Assembly: GCF_963583255.1 (NCBI RefSeq)
Contig: NC_084816.1
Coordinates: 17,781,100 to 17,845,099, forward strand
Source of the DNA: Pyrus communis
Taxonomy: Eukaryota; Streptophyta; Magnoliopsida; Rosales; Rosaceae
DNA: 64,000 nucleotides
Reading direction: 5' to 3'
Both the position numbers and the translations under genes were made by a program. The notes below the pieces were generated by a model that searched no databases, was not told the origin of the DNA, and saw only the letters and a list, made by a program, of their open reading frames with translations. Positions 43,725 through 55,603 of this stretch are shown here, in pieces. The number at the start of each line of letters is the position of its first letter. The stretch's first letter is position 1.

Positions 43725-43870
43725 AATTAGGTAGTGTTATGCACATATCAATTTTTACTTCTCACACAAATTCTCTCAATTTTCAACTGTCAGATCGAAT
43801 AAATTAAAAAAGAAAAATAAAACAAATTAACAAATATGTATGGGATGTAAATTCGATGTGTGAATAGCGA
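43725..43870. repeat. short MITE-like repeat, family member 4
   Basis: GGTAGTGTTATGCACATATC ... TTACTTCTCACACAAATTCT ... GATCGAATAAATTAAAAAAG ... GATGTGTGAATAGCGAGATA. Same motif order as members at 7505, 36268 and 37139. Ends in TSD-like AT-rich sequence just before the next MITE. Confidence 0.5.
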
Positions 43871-43887
43871 GATACAAATTTAACTTA

Positions 43888-44055
43888 GAATGGAGCTTGG
43901 CTGTTGAAAAATCAGCAGCAGCTCCTGCTGCTAGCGAATCACGGATAAACACATGTCAAAGTTGTGATTAAAATCAATTACTTGAACACGTATTCAACCG
44001 TGATTCGTTAGCAGTAGGAGCTGTTGCTGATTTTTTCAGCCGCCAAACTTTCTCC
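43888..44055. mobile_element. 168-bp Mutator-like MITE with 9-bp target duplication
   Basis: Flanked by TTTAACTTA (43879-43887 and 44056-44064). The arms TTGAAAAATCAGCAGCAGCT and, inverted, AGCTGTTGCTGATTTTTTCA, followed by CTAGCGAATCACGG / CCGTGATTCGTTAG, fold into a long hairpin. It lies 245 bp upstream of the DUF212 start codon, in its promoter. Confidence 0.85.
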
Positions 44056-44299
44056 TTTAACTTATTGGTTTGAAAAAAAAAAAAAAAAAAAAAAAAATAG
44101 GATTATGAAGCCAGAAATATGTGGAAAAAAAAAAAAAAAGAAAGTCAGAAATTTGTAATTTTGACGTCTCGAGAGTCAGTATCTGAATCCAATTCCAGCT
44201 GGGCATGCAACCACGCGGTTTCATTTTTAGTTTTATTTTTGCATCGATCTCCTCGTCTTCGAGCTCTATACCTCCCTGACTCAGATCATCGGGGCTTCC

Positions 44300-46661
44300 A
44301 TGGACGAGGTACTCACTGCTGCTGATGCCTCATCAAATGGATCTACATCATCACAGCCATCCATTCTTCCCTATAATCTCCCCCTCCTCTCTGCCTTCCT
44401 GTCCTGCGCTCTTGCTCAGTTTCTCAAGCTCTTCACTACCTGGTAACATCCTCCCTCTCTGCATTTGAACATGTACTTTTATGCTAGTGATTTGTTATTT
44501 TGCATTTTCTGGAAATTTGCTAGATGAGTAATTATGGGTTCCTTTTGATTTTGTGAAATTATGTGACAATTTGAGTTAATTGGATGATTAAGTTAATCTA
44601 AACGCACTATTGTGTTAAAAAGTAGATGAATTTTTGTTCGGTTTTGCTAATTCTATATTTGGCTTTTGTTTTTCCATCTTGGGTGTGCTTAGCAAAGTTT
44701 AGTTTGCCCAGGTTTTAAAATATTTCGTCGTTGACGTGCAGGTACAAAGAGAAAAGATGGGATTCCAGAAGAATGCTTGGGTCAGGAGGAATGCCCTCAT
44801 CGCATTCCTCAACTGTGACGGCGTTGGTAGTTGCTATTGGTTTACAGGAAGGAACCGGAGGGTCTGCATTTGCCATTGCCGTGGTTTTGGCATGTGTTGT
44901 ATGTAACTCTTAACCAGGTTTTGTTCATTCTTTTTGGGGAGGCTCGCATGCTCACGTTTAATATCTTTTGGATTGTCATGTGAAATGCTCCGCATAACGC
45001 CAAAGTCCCATTTTGTTTGTTTTTTGAACTTGTTGCATTCTCTATAGATTTAATACCCCGAATTCTTATTAATGTCATATTTGAAACTGCAATTGATTTG
45101 TTTTGCTTCACACACTCATTACTCCTACTTCTGCAAGAGGATTATCTCTTTTTTGCCTGTGTGTCATCAACTTTCCGTTTGTGATTGGATTGTCTTCACT
45201 TGTATGGAATCATTTATCTTGGTTCTGTACAACTTAGTCGACTAATCTTGGACCAACAATCTTCTTTGATTGAAGAGAACATAACAAAAGATAAGTACCA
45301 TTATGTTGATCTATGACACATTTGTGAACCGTCAAGTGAATAATATAGATTTAAGATCTAATGAAGCCTTTTACTGGTACCATTAACTTGTTGTTTCTTA
45401 TGGTTTTTACTCTGTCTATTTTGATATTTAAACTCACCCAGTTGTCTTTTGTTTCCTGGGAAAATCTAAGTCTTCTACTTCATAACGTGAGGTTTGACCA
45501 GTTATAGGTGTAGAGTCCTAGAAGCCCTTGATACAAAAGTTACTATAGGCGGTAATTGACCTTAAACAAAGATGAAACTTGAGAATCGCAATCAAAACTG
45601 ATAATAATTTAAGGAGATGACACCTATATTCCCAGTTCTCAATCTTTTTTGTGACTTTACTTGCCATGCACAATTTCTCGTGGAATTAGGTTTCATGCAT
45701 CTAAGGTGATTGTTTCTTGCAGGTCATGTATGATGCCACTGGTGTAAGACTTCATGCTGGTCGTCAAGCTGAAGTAAGAATTTTTGAACCCCACATGCTT
45801 GTTGATATTAGACCTACAATTCCACTAACTAAAGTTTGGGGGTAGTTTGGTGAATGGGATGCATACTGATTGAATATATGCCCATTTGAGCCAATTTGCT
45901 TTCGAGTTTCTTCTATTTTATTTTCTGTGGATGCTATGTTATAATTGTTCTCTTTACATCAGTTATTATTATGCATTGTTTTATTTATCCTTGTAGCATA
46001 TATTACGTAGACACACATGTTCACAGTTAACTCTTATATTAAAGAGGGAAAAAAGCCATATAACAATGGATCCATGATGTGTTCATTCATTACCGACATT
46101 TCATGTTAACTTCACCTAAAATTCTGGATAAGCCCTGGGGATTGTGGACTTGTGTCTAGCCTTTATATTTGAAGTTCCAAACTTTCATCTTCAATTCAAA
46201 ACCTTAGTTGTTTTTTGTTATATATAAAGACTAGTGATTTGATTTTGGTGGTTGTTTAGCGTGTACTTGTTCACGTGACTTGTGTAAGTGTTACTGTATA
46301 TTTGGTTTATTACAAAATTGTGTTTTTATTGTATTTTTCTTTTCTAATTCCATACAATATGTTGCTTATTGCAGTTATTAAATCAAATAGTGTGTGAGCT
46401 ACCTCCAGAACACCCTGTTTCTAGTGTTAGACCTCTGCGGGATTCACTTGGTCATACTCCATTGCAGGTCTGCTACATTTGCATCTTCATGTTCATTTAG
46501 CTGAGCCTTTGTTTATTTTTGCCCTTGATCGTCAGTGATGAACAGTAAATACGTATGATCATAACCTGTATCTCTGTTTTGTTCGATTCATATTGCTGCA
46601 GGTTCTTGCAGGTGCAGTGTTGGGATGTATAGTAGCGTATCTCATGAAAAGTTCCAGCTAG
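44300..46661 (+). CDS. DUF212 protein (acid phosphatase/haloperoxidase-related), 167 aa
   Basis: Complete five-exon gene: 44300-44442, 44742-44898, 45723-45773, 46375-46467, 46602-46661, all introns GT-AG, total 504 bp. The protein is a small membrane protein of the DUF212 (divergent PAP2) family: an N-terminal Ser-rich tail, a hydrophobic segment (LPLLSAFLSCALAQFLKLF), the hallmark RRMLGSGGMPSSHSSTVTAL, a second hydrophobic stretch (SAFAIAVVLACVVMY), DATGVRLHAGRQAE, an RDSLGHTPLQ block and a last hydrophobic end (VLAGAVLGCIVAYLM). The SSH resembles the PAP2 phosphatase signature, but the enzymatic activity of the family is not established. The start is the first ATG in the exon, MDEVLTAAD. 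Introns are 299, 824, 601 and 134 bp. A MITE sits in the promoter. Confidence 0.9.
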
Positions 46662-47241
46662 CAGATAATTAGTACAACACAGGCTTTAGCGGTGATTTGC
46701 ATTTCCAAAAGATTTTTCAACATTTTTTCCCCGCCGATAGTGAAAGGATTTAGCAAAAAGAATGCCAAGTTTGTACTCAGGAATTCAACTGTAAAATCGC
46801 TAGAAAGTGCGTTTTAATTTCTTTAAACAATTGGCTGTATGATATTATGATTGTTGACCCAATTATATAAAGATGATTTTCAGCTCGGATACTTACAGTG
46901 CCGTGCATTTCACTCTTTCGTGTCGCGGTTCATCTGATAGGTTCAAAAGTCCCGTACAACCCGGCCAAATAACTGGCTGAACAGAACCGTGCCCGGGACA
47001 TTCGGTCGGGTTCAATAGTCCGGCATACAAGGCCGCATACAAGCTTGCCGAGACAGTTACTTGTAAAGGAACCATCAAATATCAAAACGAAAAGAAAATG
47101 CAGTATTCCCAGATAATATTAACACATGAAACCAGTGAATCTCAATTAAAAGTCGCAAGTGGTCACAAAAGAGGAATATCCAGTTTCTTCATTTCTCAGT
47201 TTTTGATGCATCACCACGTTCAAACAACTTTGATTACTTAA
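46662..47241. other. 3' UTR of DUF212 gene and short intergenic
   Basis: The first ~150 bases are likely the 3' UTR. The patch at 46900-47060 is more GC-rich (CCGTGCCCGGGACATTCGG) but has no recognised coding or repeat identity. Confidence 0.4.
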
Positions 47242-48245
47242 CTACTGTACATTCGTCTCCTGAATGTTCAGCAAAAGTTCATCGGCGTTCAAGTAAATCT
47301 TGTTTTTGGAATCTGAGATAACCCGTGCGATTTCTCTTGCAGCCTCGATCTTCCTTAGAGTGATAAACACCGGATTGTTGGCGATGACTGATCAGCTTTG
47401 CACTGGTGGCTTCACCCTAGAAAGGATGGGCAACTGATCAATGTTGCCGCCCCAGTACCACCATGCTATCTTTGATTTTGAAATACTTTATGGATAAGTA
47501 GACGTTGCAAAAACATACACTAAATAGACAACCATATTCAAATTTGAGGAATTAGCATTCCTCCATCTCACCTCTGCTCTGATAACAGCACTTTTCTTGT
47601 CTTGTTCGGCTTTCTCCACAACGAATTTTGCCCTCTCAGCCTCTTGTGCAGCTACCTGTTTCGCTTCAATTGCATTCAGAAACTCCTTTCCAAAGGTCAG
47701 GTTAGTGATGGACACATCATCCAGTGCAATGTTAAAATTCGCTGCCATTCTGTCAAAAATTTCCGTATCTCCCTACTGACGGCCTACGAAATAAAAAGAA
47801 TACAGTCAATAAACAGTTAGGAAGTTCTCCCTCGGATAATATGAACATCGCGATGTACCATGAAGGAAGAGGAAATAATAGACCCTACTCATCATCAGTA
47901 CTGCTTCAAATGATTTGAGTTATGAAAATCATCCATTTGAATTGCATCAGAAATAAATGGATCGCCGGAGATGCAAAATAATCCAAGAAACACTTCCCAT
48001 TAGCCACTGAACATAACCAAACAGTCCTAATTATAGCCAAAAGAAAATGATAAACCTTCTGCTTACCTCTCTCTGAGTAATAAGTTGGCCAGCTTTTACT
48101 GTGCAACTACAGCTTGCAAAGTTTCATGGATAATTGAAGGCAAGACCCTCTCAACATAATTCTCACCCAGAGTTCGATAAACTGTAGGTAATTCGTCTGG
48201 TACGCGACGAGTCAGCACTCAAAGCTCTACTGACACCTGAAAAGA
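47242..48245 (-). pseudogene. PHB2: prohibitin-2 (type II prohibitin) pseudogene
   Basis: Minus-strand exons of the inner-mitochondrial-membrane scaffold prohibitin-2. Exon 48245-48066 encodes RVPDELPTVYRTLGENY and VERVLPSIIHETLQAVV but has an early in-frame TGA and a stop after VVAQ. Exon about 47787-47572 encodes [10 protein letters not shown], a frameshift near 47748, then [20 protein letters not shown] and [20 protein letters not shown]. The last exon (about 47395-47242) encodes NNPVFITLRKIEAAREIARV, then NKIYLNADELLLNIQET and a stop at 47244-47242. The N-terminal transmembrane part and the GEAKSAQLIG-type segment are missing. Introns are retained, so this is a decayed gene copy rather than a retrocopy. 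Confidence 0.8.
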
Positions 48246-48829
48246 AAAACCCAATCACGTAGAAATAAAATTTATTAGAAAAATTTCACCAAAACTATTA
48301 CTACCCTTTAAACCTATGTACCTTAAATTCTTAAATAAACACTTCAATGGAAACTAGAAACTACAAAAGGATATTAATATGCCAGGTTCAACTCAATACG
48401 ACAGCAGATTACAATTCTTACCATAAATATCCAGGATTGAGAGGGAAAATGGGTGCCAAACGTAATGGGTGGGAGGAGTTAACGATACAAGATTTCATAA
48501 GAATTCTGAAACTTCTGGGAACTGATGGGTAGAATAATGCAGAGCACTTAGGGTAAGTCCATGACAAGTGCTCATGGGTTTTGATAAAGGATGAGTTGAT
48601 GAAACATCACTGTAGGCATTAGCCACCACGATAACTTCATCACAATATTTAAGGGGGTTATGAAGTGTTCTATAGACGTAATGAAAGGTGATGCAAGTGT
48701 TTTAACCTTTGACGTATACGTTGTTCGTGGGGATTGCTTTTGTACCTTACAATAATATCCTATCCGAAAGTAAATCATAATTTAACTTTCATATGGAAAA
48801 TGACCGATCAAATTCATAGAGATCAATGT
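48246..48829. other. intergenic, no gene seen
   Basis: Could hold decayed upstream introns of the prohibitin pseudogene. No exon recognised. Confidence 0.4.
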
Positions 48830-49390
48830 TTTAAAAAACGAAGGCGTGAGCGAAGGCGTTTCATGGATAGCTCCACCGAGGCAAAAGCCTTGAGTTTGCC
48901 TCACGAAACCTAAATTTTTAAATGTATATTATATAATATATAAATATATAATACTTTGCAAAAGCTCTTCACTAAAAAATGAACAGAAAGAAAGATGATG
49001 GGGTAATAATCATTAGCAAAGTGGGGGCAATAAATGTTAAGAAGTGGGGTAATACAAAGTATAGAAAAACAAAAAGTGAAGAGAAGGGAAGATAGTGGGG
49101 TTAGCAAATATGGGTAATAAATGTTAGCAAAATGGGTAATAAAAAAATTTAGAAAAATGAAAAGTCAGAATAAAAAAAAACACTAACTATTTTCATCTTC
49201 TTCGCTGAGCAGACTCTGCAACTCAAAGAATTCTAGATTTTTGCAACTTAAAAATGAAAAAGGGACGCCTCAGCCGTCTAGGGGTGCCCCACGAAGCCTA
49301 GGCGAATATTTCACCAACTTCCACAAAATAGAGGCAAAAATATTAAGCCTTGCCTTTAAACCGCCTAGGCGCACTCAAGCCAACTAACCA
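48830..49390. repeat. inverted-repeat element with GCCTAGGC-type ends
   Basis: Left part AAAACGAAGGCGTGAGCGAA ... GAGGCAAAAGCCTTG; right part GCCTAGGCGAATATTTCACC ... CTTTAAACCGCCTAGGCGCA. The two sides are imperfect inverted copies of 'aggcg' rich sequence around an AT-rich centre with four AATGTTA(G/A)CAAA(G/A)TGGG(G/T) units. Probably a non-autonomous DNA element; borders unclear. Confidence 0.4.
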
Positions 49391-50289
49391 AATTATCATA
49401 TAAGCACCAAATTGAACTCTGGGATCTGTCTTCTTCATTGTGTTCTTGGGTCTCACTCTTTCTTGGTCTGCATTTGTTAAGAAGGTCAATTTCCATTTTT
49501 TTTTAATTTTTTTTTAAGGATGGTTTTTCTAAAGATTACGGTTTGTGAGTTTTTCCCATTTGACTTCAAAAACTATATGTAAACAGTATGACAGTTTCTA
49601 TTGTGTTAAAAAAATATGAGGTTTTTGTTATTGATTTGGTGTTGTGCTGCTGATATTGAATGTGCTTCTACTGGAAATTTCTCATTTCTCTCTCTAGTTG
49701 TATCGATTCGTTCTTCTTGGGTTTTCGAAATCAAGATTTGTATGTGAATGAGAGATGTAACTGAGAGGCATTTCTTTGTGTGAATGCTCTATATAATTTC
49801 CCATAAAAGAGTATATTAAAATCCTATAGAATCCATCACTTAAAAGAGTATATTAAAATCCTCCGAAATCCAAATTGACTACACCTTAGAATTTTCCTGG
49901 AACAGGATTAGGAAATATACATATCATCTGGAGGTCATGGCTTCCAGCTTTACTCTCCACTACATAAGGTTTTGCAAAAACTTCATAGATGACTGGCCTT
50001 TCATACCATGGAATTATTAGGTGTGTTCCTTCAGGATAATTAAACATGCAATTTTAAGATGTAATTATATTGTGTTGACATAGTAGATACAGAAAAAAGA
50101 CATGCTATAGATATAGTTATGGATATACAAGTATAGAACAAAACACTGTTCAATTCGTAGTAATGTCGTAGTCCACTTTTGTTTCTATGTTGTGCAAAGT
50201 GTGTGCTGAATTCGACATAGATTGGTTCCATGTGAGCTATATAAACGATCACAGCAAACCTCAACAGTCCTCTTAAAGTCAATTCTTAG
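49391..50289. other. intergenic, no gene seen
   Basis: AGAGTATATTAAAATCCT is repeated at about 49806 and 49843 (37-bp spacing). No gene or transposon domain recognised before the copia fragment. Confidence 0.4.
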
Positions 50290-51382
50290 GTCATGGAGAA
50301 TGTGGGGCATGGAATGATAGATTCACTACTTTTCTGCCTAAATTGGGACTTCACAATACATACTCAGATTCTTCCTTGTTTATGAAAACTGTTGGATCAC
50401 ACATTGTGATATCGTTGTCATATGTTGATGACATAATCATCACAGGAAGTGCAACCACTGAGATATAACAAGTGATCACTGATTTAACATTTGAGTTTGA
50501 TATCAAGGACTTAGGTCCTCTTCACTTCTTTTTACGGATTCAAATTTCTAAGACTTCCAATGATTTGGTTCTGTCACAACAAAGACATGTCCAAGAGTTA
50601 CTTGCTAAAATAGAAATTCTTGATTCAAAGGCCTGTGATACACCTTGCCTTCCCTACAACAGGTTATTAAAGGATGATGGTGAGCCCTATTCTAATCCCA
50701 CTTTATATAGAAGTGTGGTAGGTACCCTGCAATATCTCACATTCACACGACCTGATATTGCCTTCTCTGTGCATCAAGTATGTCAGTTCATGCAAAATCC
50801 AATGGTCTCTAATTTCACTGTAGTAAAACGAATCTTGAGACATTTGAAAGGCACTATATGGATGTTGGTATTTCTTATTCACGAGGTGATTTGGCTTTAC
50901 ATGCCTTTAGTGATGCGGATTGGGTAGGTGATCCCAATGATCGACACTCTACAACCGGATTGGTTGTGTTCTTAGGAAATAATCCCATTTCCTGGTCTTC
51001 CAAGAAGCAACAAACCGTATCCAGGTCCTCCACCAAGGCTAAGTATCGAGCTTTGTCTTCTACAGCAGCAGAGCTTGATTGGATTCAACAAATTCTTGCC
51101 TTTCTTCAATTTCCAATATTTTCACCTCCTGTGTTGTTTTATGATAATCTTTTTGCTATAGCACTATCCTTCAATCCAGTACAACATCAATGGACCAAGC
51201 ACATCGAGATTGATGTACATTTTGTTCTGGACAGAGTAGCAACAAACAAGCTTATGGTGCAGTTTGTGTCATCAAAGGAGCAGTTTGCTGACATTTTCAC
51301 CAAATGACTTAGTGCTCCATTGTTTCATGTTCATTATAACAATCTCATACTAGGATCTTCCAAGCATCAGATTGAGGGAGGA
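50290..51382 (+). pseudogene. third copia element, 5'-truncated: RT and RNase H
   Basis: Begins inside reverse transcriptase: ISLSYVDDIIITGSA (about 50412-50456, YVDD present), a stop, then 50472-50927 (DIKDLGPLHFFL, GTLQYLTFTRPDIAFSVHQ, KRILRHLKGT) and, after a frameshift near 50855, RNase H at 50858-51307 (FSDADWVGDPNDRHSTTG, SRSSTKAKYRALSS, FADIFTK). Related to the first copia (compare GSLQYLTFTRP). Everything 5' of the RT core is missing. Purine tract ATTGAGGGAGGA precedes the LTR. Confidence 0.88.
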
Positions 51383-51615
51383 TGATAGAGATAGGTTGTG
51401 TGACTGAGATTATGCCACTTGTATGAAGATTAGAGAGTCTGTTAGTTAGTTAGGTTGTTAGAAGTATTGAGAAGTGTATAAATACTGTGTAATATACTTG
51501 CTTAATTGCTAAGGAATCAATATACTGAAATTCTTCATTTTTCTACTTCTCTCTCTAAAATCTTTCTACTTCCTTCTCTCTCTAAAATCTTTCTACTTCC
51601 TTCTCTCTCACAACA
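51383..51615 (+). repeat. 3' LTR of the third copia element, 233 bp
   Basis: Starts TGATAGAGATAGGTTGTG directly after the polypurine tract and ends ...CTCTCTCACAACA. It contains a TATA-like GTATAAATACTGTG near 51476 and two copies of a 34-bp CTACTTCCTTCTCTCTCTAAA unit at its 3' end. No matching 5' LTR is in the window. Confidence 0.75.
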
Positions 51616-52496
51616 TTTTTGTAGATTAACATAATCTAGATATGCATTGAAGAATAGAGATACAGAGATAAAAAATATAAAGCGATCAATGTGCAAGGTA
51701 TACGATACACATGAGTAGAAAAGAAACACACAATTTTCTCACAAAATTCTCTTTCCTTTTGGGTCTGAGATAAATGAGAAACAAAAAGGAAACCTCGACA
51801 ACAAAATTACCAATTAAGAATGCCCAGTTCTCACTTTCCAAAACACTCAGTGCTACCATAAAGAACACAATGCAGAAATGTGGATTACCCTAAAGGCCAA
51901 GGCAACCAAAAAAAAAAAAAAAAAATCCCAAAAGGTATTCTCATTTTTCACTACTCCTAAAATTATCTTACCTGCCAAACATTAACCTAGAAACTTGGAG
52001 GAAAAACAGAAAAGAAAACGAACCCAATTTGCAAATCTCATTGTTTTGTTGCCTAAACAGTAAACAAAGAACGACTGAACAACCATCCGTTTAAAACTAA
52101 GATCCAAATTCTCGATTTTTCCCTAAAGTTTCTTTTGTTTGCTAAATAACTTTCTCACCATCCGAACACAAAACAAACAAATGCAGAAATGTAAGAAAGT
52201 TGGGTGGATAGAATGGAACCCTAAAACACGAAATACAGAAAAGATCGAACAGAAATCACCAGAGACTGGAGAGTCCTCTGACGAACAGTGATGAGCTGCA
52301 CGTGGAGGGTTTAGGGTTTATGCGTGAGGAAGGGGTTGGAATTGTAGAATAAATGACATGTTTTTTAACTACACGTCGTTTCCCGTCTCGGGGATTGGAC
52401 GCAGAAACCGTTTTGAAATTGCAAACCCACAAGCAACCGCCATATTCCCCTCTTTTCAAATTTTCACCTGCTCTCTCTCTCTCTCTCTGCTCATCA
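51616..52496 (+). other. upstream region of the CAP-H gene
   Basis: AT-rich with an A homopolymer near 51908-51925. The last 100 bases contain a CT-rich leader tract (CTCTCTCTCTCTCTCTGC) just before the CAP-H ATG. The minus-strand open frame at 52256-52744 is the antisense of CAP-H exon 1. No TATA box stood out. Confidence 0.5.
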
Positions 52497-54885
52497 ATGG
52501 CGGAGGCAATGAGTCCAAAACCGCCAGCTGCGCCAAGGAATACGGCTTCGGTGGCGAACCGTCCCCATTCTCCCACCACCAGTCCACTCTTCGTTTTGGG
52601 GTCCAACGACCACCAGCTCGAACGTGCACAGGCACATGGGCGGCACGTGCCGCTGGGATTCGTCGCAAGGCGGCTACAGTTGCAGCTCATTCTTCTCCGC
52701 CTGACGATTGTCTCAGTAGAGAGCAGATTATCAAACTCTTCCAAGAATGCATCAAACTTGCCAGAGAAAATGTCCGTACATAGTCACTCTCGCTCTGCTT
52801 CTAATCTATGAAATCGCATACAAATAATAGATTATTGATTGCGTTTAGTAATATAATTACTACTTTCTTGAAAAAATTTATGAACTTTTGCTGTTATTGA
52901 CTAGATTTTATGAGGGTTTGTTTGATTGCTGAGAAAATGCGGACAAGAAAATGAACTAGAATCAGCATATCAAGAACAAGGAATAAGAAGCATATATTTA
53001 AAAATCATACCCATCATAGTTTTTTCATTCCAAAAGCAAAAAAATGAAAAGATATGAGGCTCGTTAATTTATTTATTTTTTAAAGTTTTCGATGTTGTTG
53101 TGATTTTTAGTTTTGTTTTCTGTTTACTAGAAAATAACCCAGAAGAACACGTTGGAGCTCAAGCTTATCGATGATCTAGCAACATTATTAAGGTTGAAAC
53201 CGAAAATGGCACGCAGACTAATTTCCAAAAGGTTTGGAGCACTTATTGTGAAAATTGGTTGGTATTTGAGATATTGTTGGGTTTATGTACTTATGCAGAT
53301 AAGACGTTATTGGTTTTGAGTGGCTAGGCAAGTTGTACATTGGAAGCCGGGTTGAGAATTTACTCGGTGAGGGTGGATTCATTGCACGCTGAGGCATATA
53401 AGGTCCTAAGTGGGATGAATCGATGTCTTGAAGATGAACAAGGTTGGTGGTTTTAGACATTGGTTTAGGTCTGATTATTTTTGTGTCACAGATTTTGTGG
53501 TTTGTTTTTCTTTATTTCAGTTAGTTTTCGGATTTAGTAGCTTTGAGGTTGACCATGTCAGCAACAAGCAGGGTAGGGAGAAAGAGTCAGAGAGGAAGGT
53601 ATGAACTTTTGTTTACTACAAAATTTGACTGCAAATTGAAAGTAATGAATGTAGTTTTAACAGATAGATCCGACGACCACAGTGGAATCCTCCTTCAAAG
53701 CTCTTAACATAAAGAAGTTTGATGGTAACGTAGACAACCATTTTGGTTATTATCTTTTTATTTTTTGTAAGTTCTAACTTGGTTTATTTTTGAATTTTAG
53801 TCACATTGGTGGCGGATCCTCTATATCATCAGACATCTGCACAGTTGAATGAAGGTGGAGACAAGGGTCTGCTAGTGAATAACCTTGGAGTAGATGGAGG
53901 ATGCCAGGTGCTTTTTGATGCATACGAAGTTCCAGTGAAGTACAGATCGTGTTCATGCTCATTAATGCCTTGGAATTGATTGATCTCTCTTTTGCCAAAG
54001 GTGAGTGAGATTAGAATCTCTTGTTTGAATTGACCAAAAAAACCATCTAGAGGTGGCAAATCAACCCATTTGGTTGTTAATGGATAACCATTATGACCCG
54101 TTTAGTTTGATTTCACCATAAATGGTGGTGGGATTGGTAGTGGTGATGAAGGTGTAATACCCAATTATGGTGAAATCAAACTAAATAGGTCTTAATGGCG
54201 AATAAAACTATAATAATTCTATTTGACCTACTACACGATGAATAATAAGATTCCTCTGTCAGAACCTCACTTTTACCCATTAACAACCCAATCTGTTGAT
54301 TTGCCACCTCTTTCTTACCCCTTCTTCCCTCACTTGCCTTTTTTATTTGTCTTCTCTTTCAGCCATTGATTGGTTTTGGTCTCTATGTAGAATCTCTTGA
54401 GCAGATGGTGGTGGGCATATGCGCAAAGAATGAAATATGTCCTACTCCACTGAGATATTTTACCAATTTGATGAAAATAATCATCGATCATCTCTAGATT
54501 TTAATATAAGCCAGAATGCAGATCTCAAAACGGATGCCTTTAACGCTGCAAACTTTGACACATCGAACATTTATCATAATGATAATATGGGTGATGATCT
54601 TGAGAATATGAGTTTCGGAGATCCCTCATTTCAGAGTCATCACAAGGTACTTGTTATGGCTATATGCTGAAGTCAATTAGACCTTGATAAATTGCTTGTT
54701 ACATAACACGCTTCCGCCAACAATTCTCTAATCTTCTCTATGGATCCCTGCTAAATGAAAAGGATAAGATAAATGGAATGCGTTTTCTAATTTGTGTAGA
54801 ATAGTAACTCTCATACATCATATGAAGCTGATATGGATGACAGATTTGATAAAGTTTCCACGTTTTCGTTTCAAGGTTTGGGATT

Positions 54886-55029
54886 AGAGAAATGACTTTT
54901 CGGTTTGCTTTCTTGTGGGTAAGCCTTGATTTTGCTGCCTTTCTTATCTAAGGGTTGGTATTACAAAGGAAATGACTTTTCGGTTTGCTTTCTTGTGGGT
55001 AAGCCTTGATTTTGCTGTCTTTATTATCT
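54886..55029 (+). repeat. 77-bp tandem duplication in a CAP-H intron
   Basis: GAAATGACTTTTCGGTTTGC ... TTGATTTTGCTG(C/T)CTTT(C/A)TTATCT occurs twice with a 77-bp shift (from about 54891 and about 54968). It copies the region just after the preceding exon, including the TTAGAG/AAAGG junction, and may have contributed to loss of the correct exon end. Confidence 0.75.
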
Positions 55030-55098
55030 ATTCTGTAGGTTCGGAGGAAGCTCCTGCCACTCGAAGCAGACCTGGTACTAAAAGATCAAAGAACACAA

Positions 55099-55496
55099 TG
55101 TTGGTTTATAAGTGTATATGCTGAAAATGTTATAAGAAATTAGAGTAGAACTTAGTTTGAATGTCAGCCCTTGGATCACAGTCCAAATGTGTAGCTAAGA
55201 TGTAATCTTAGAGTAAGTAATAGTTTATGTCAAGTGTCATTACCTTATAGGGTAGATGAATGAAGGGTTAGATTTAAGTGATGTAATGAGGATATTCCAT
55301 TCCCAACAGTTACACGTGCACAGTGTGCGTGTGAATGAAAAGTAATCAGCTTATTTGCTTCTTCTTCAAGCTCTTGCACTCTCTCTAAAATTTCTCTCCC
55401 TCTCTCTCTCTCTCTCTTTAAAAAAGCTTTAATCTCTAGCTCCATTGATTGTTGATTTTGAAGCTTACATACAAGATAATAGTCTGTATGGTAACA
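55099..55496 (+). repeat. 5' LTR of the CAP-H copia, 398 bp
   Basis: TGTTGGTTTATAAGTGTATA to ...GTCTGTATGGTAACA; contains (CT)n near 55375-55420. Followed immediately by the tRNA-Met primer-binding site (55497-55512), which has one change from TGGTATCAGAGC. Confidence 0.92.
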
Positions 55497-55603
55497 TGGT
55501 ATTAGAGCTAGGTTCGATCAACTGTTACTGGGCGTTTGGATCTGTGAAGGAGCTACCAAGAAACTCAAAATTGAGTTCGAGTTGATTGTGATATGAGTCT
55601 AAC

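Noticed and set aside
52256..52744. 162-codon minus-strand ORF
   Set aside because: Antisense of CAP-H exon 1; GC-rich coding DNA often leaves the antisense frame open.
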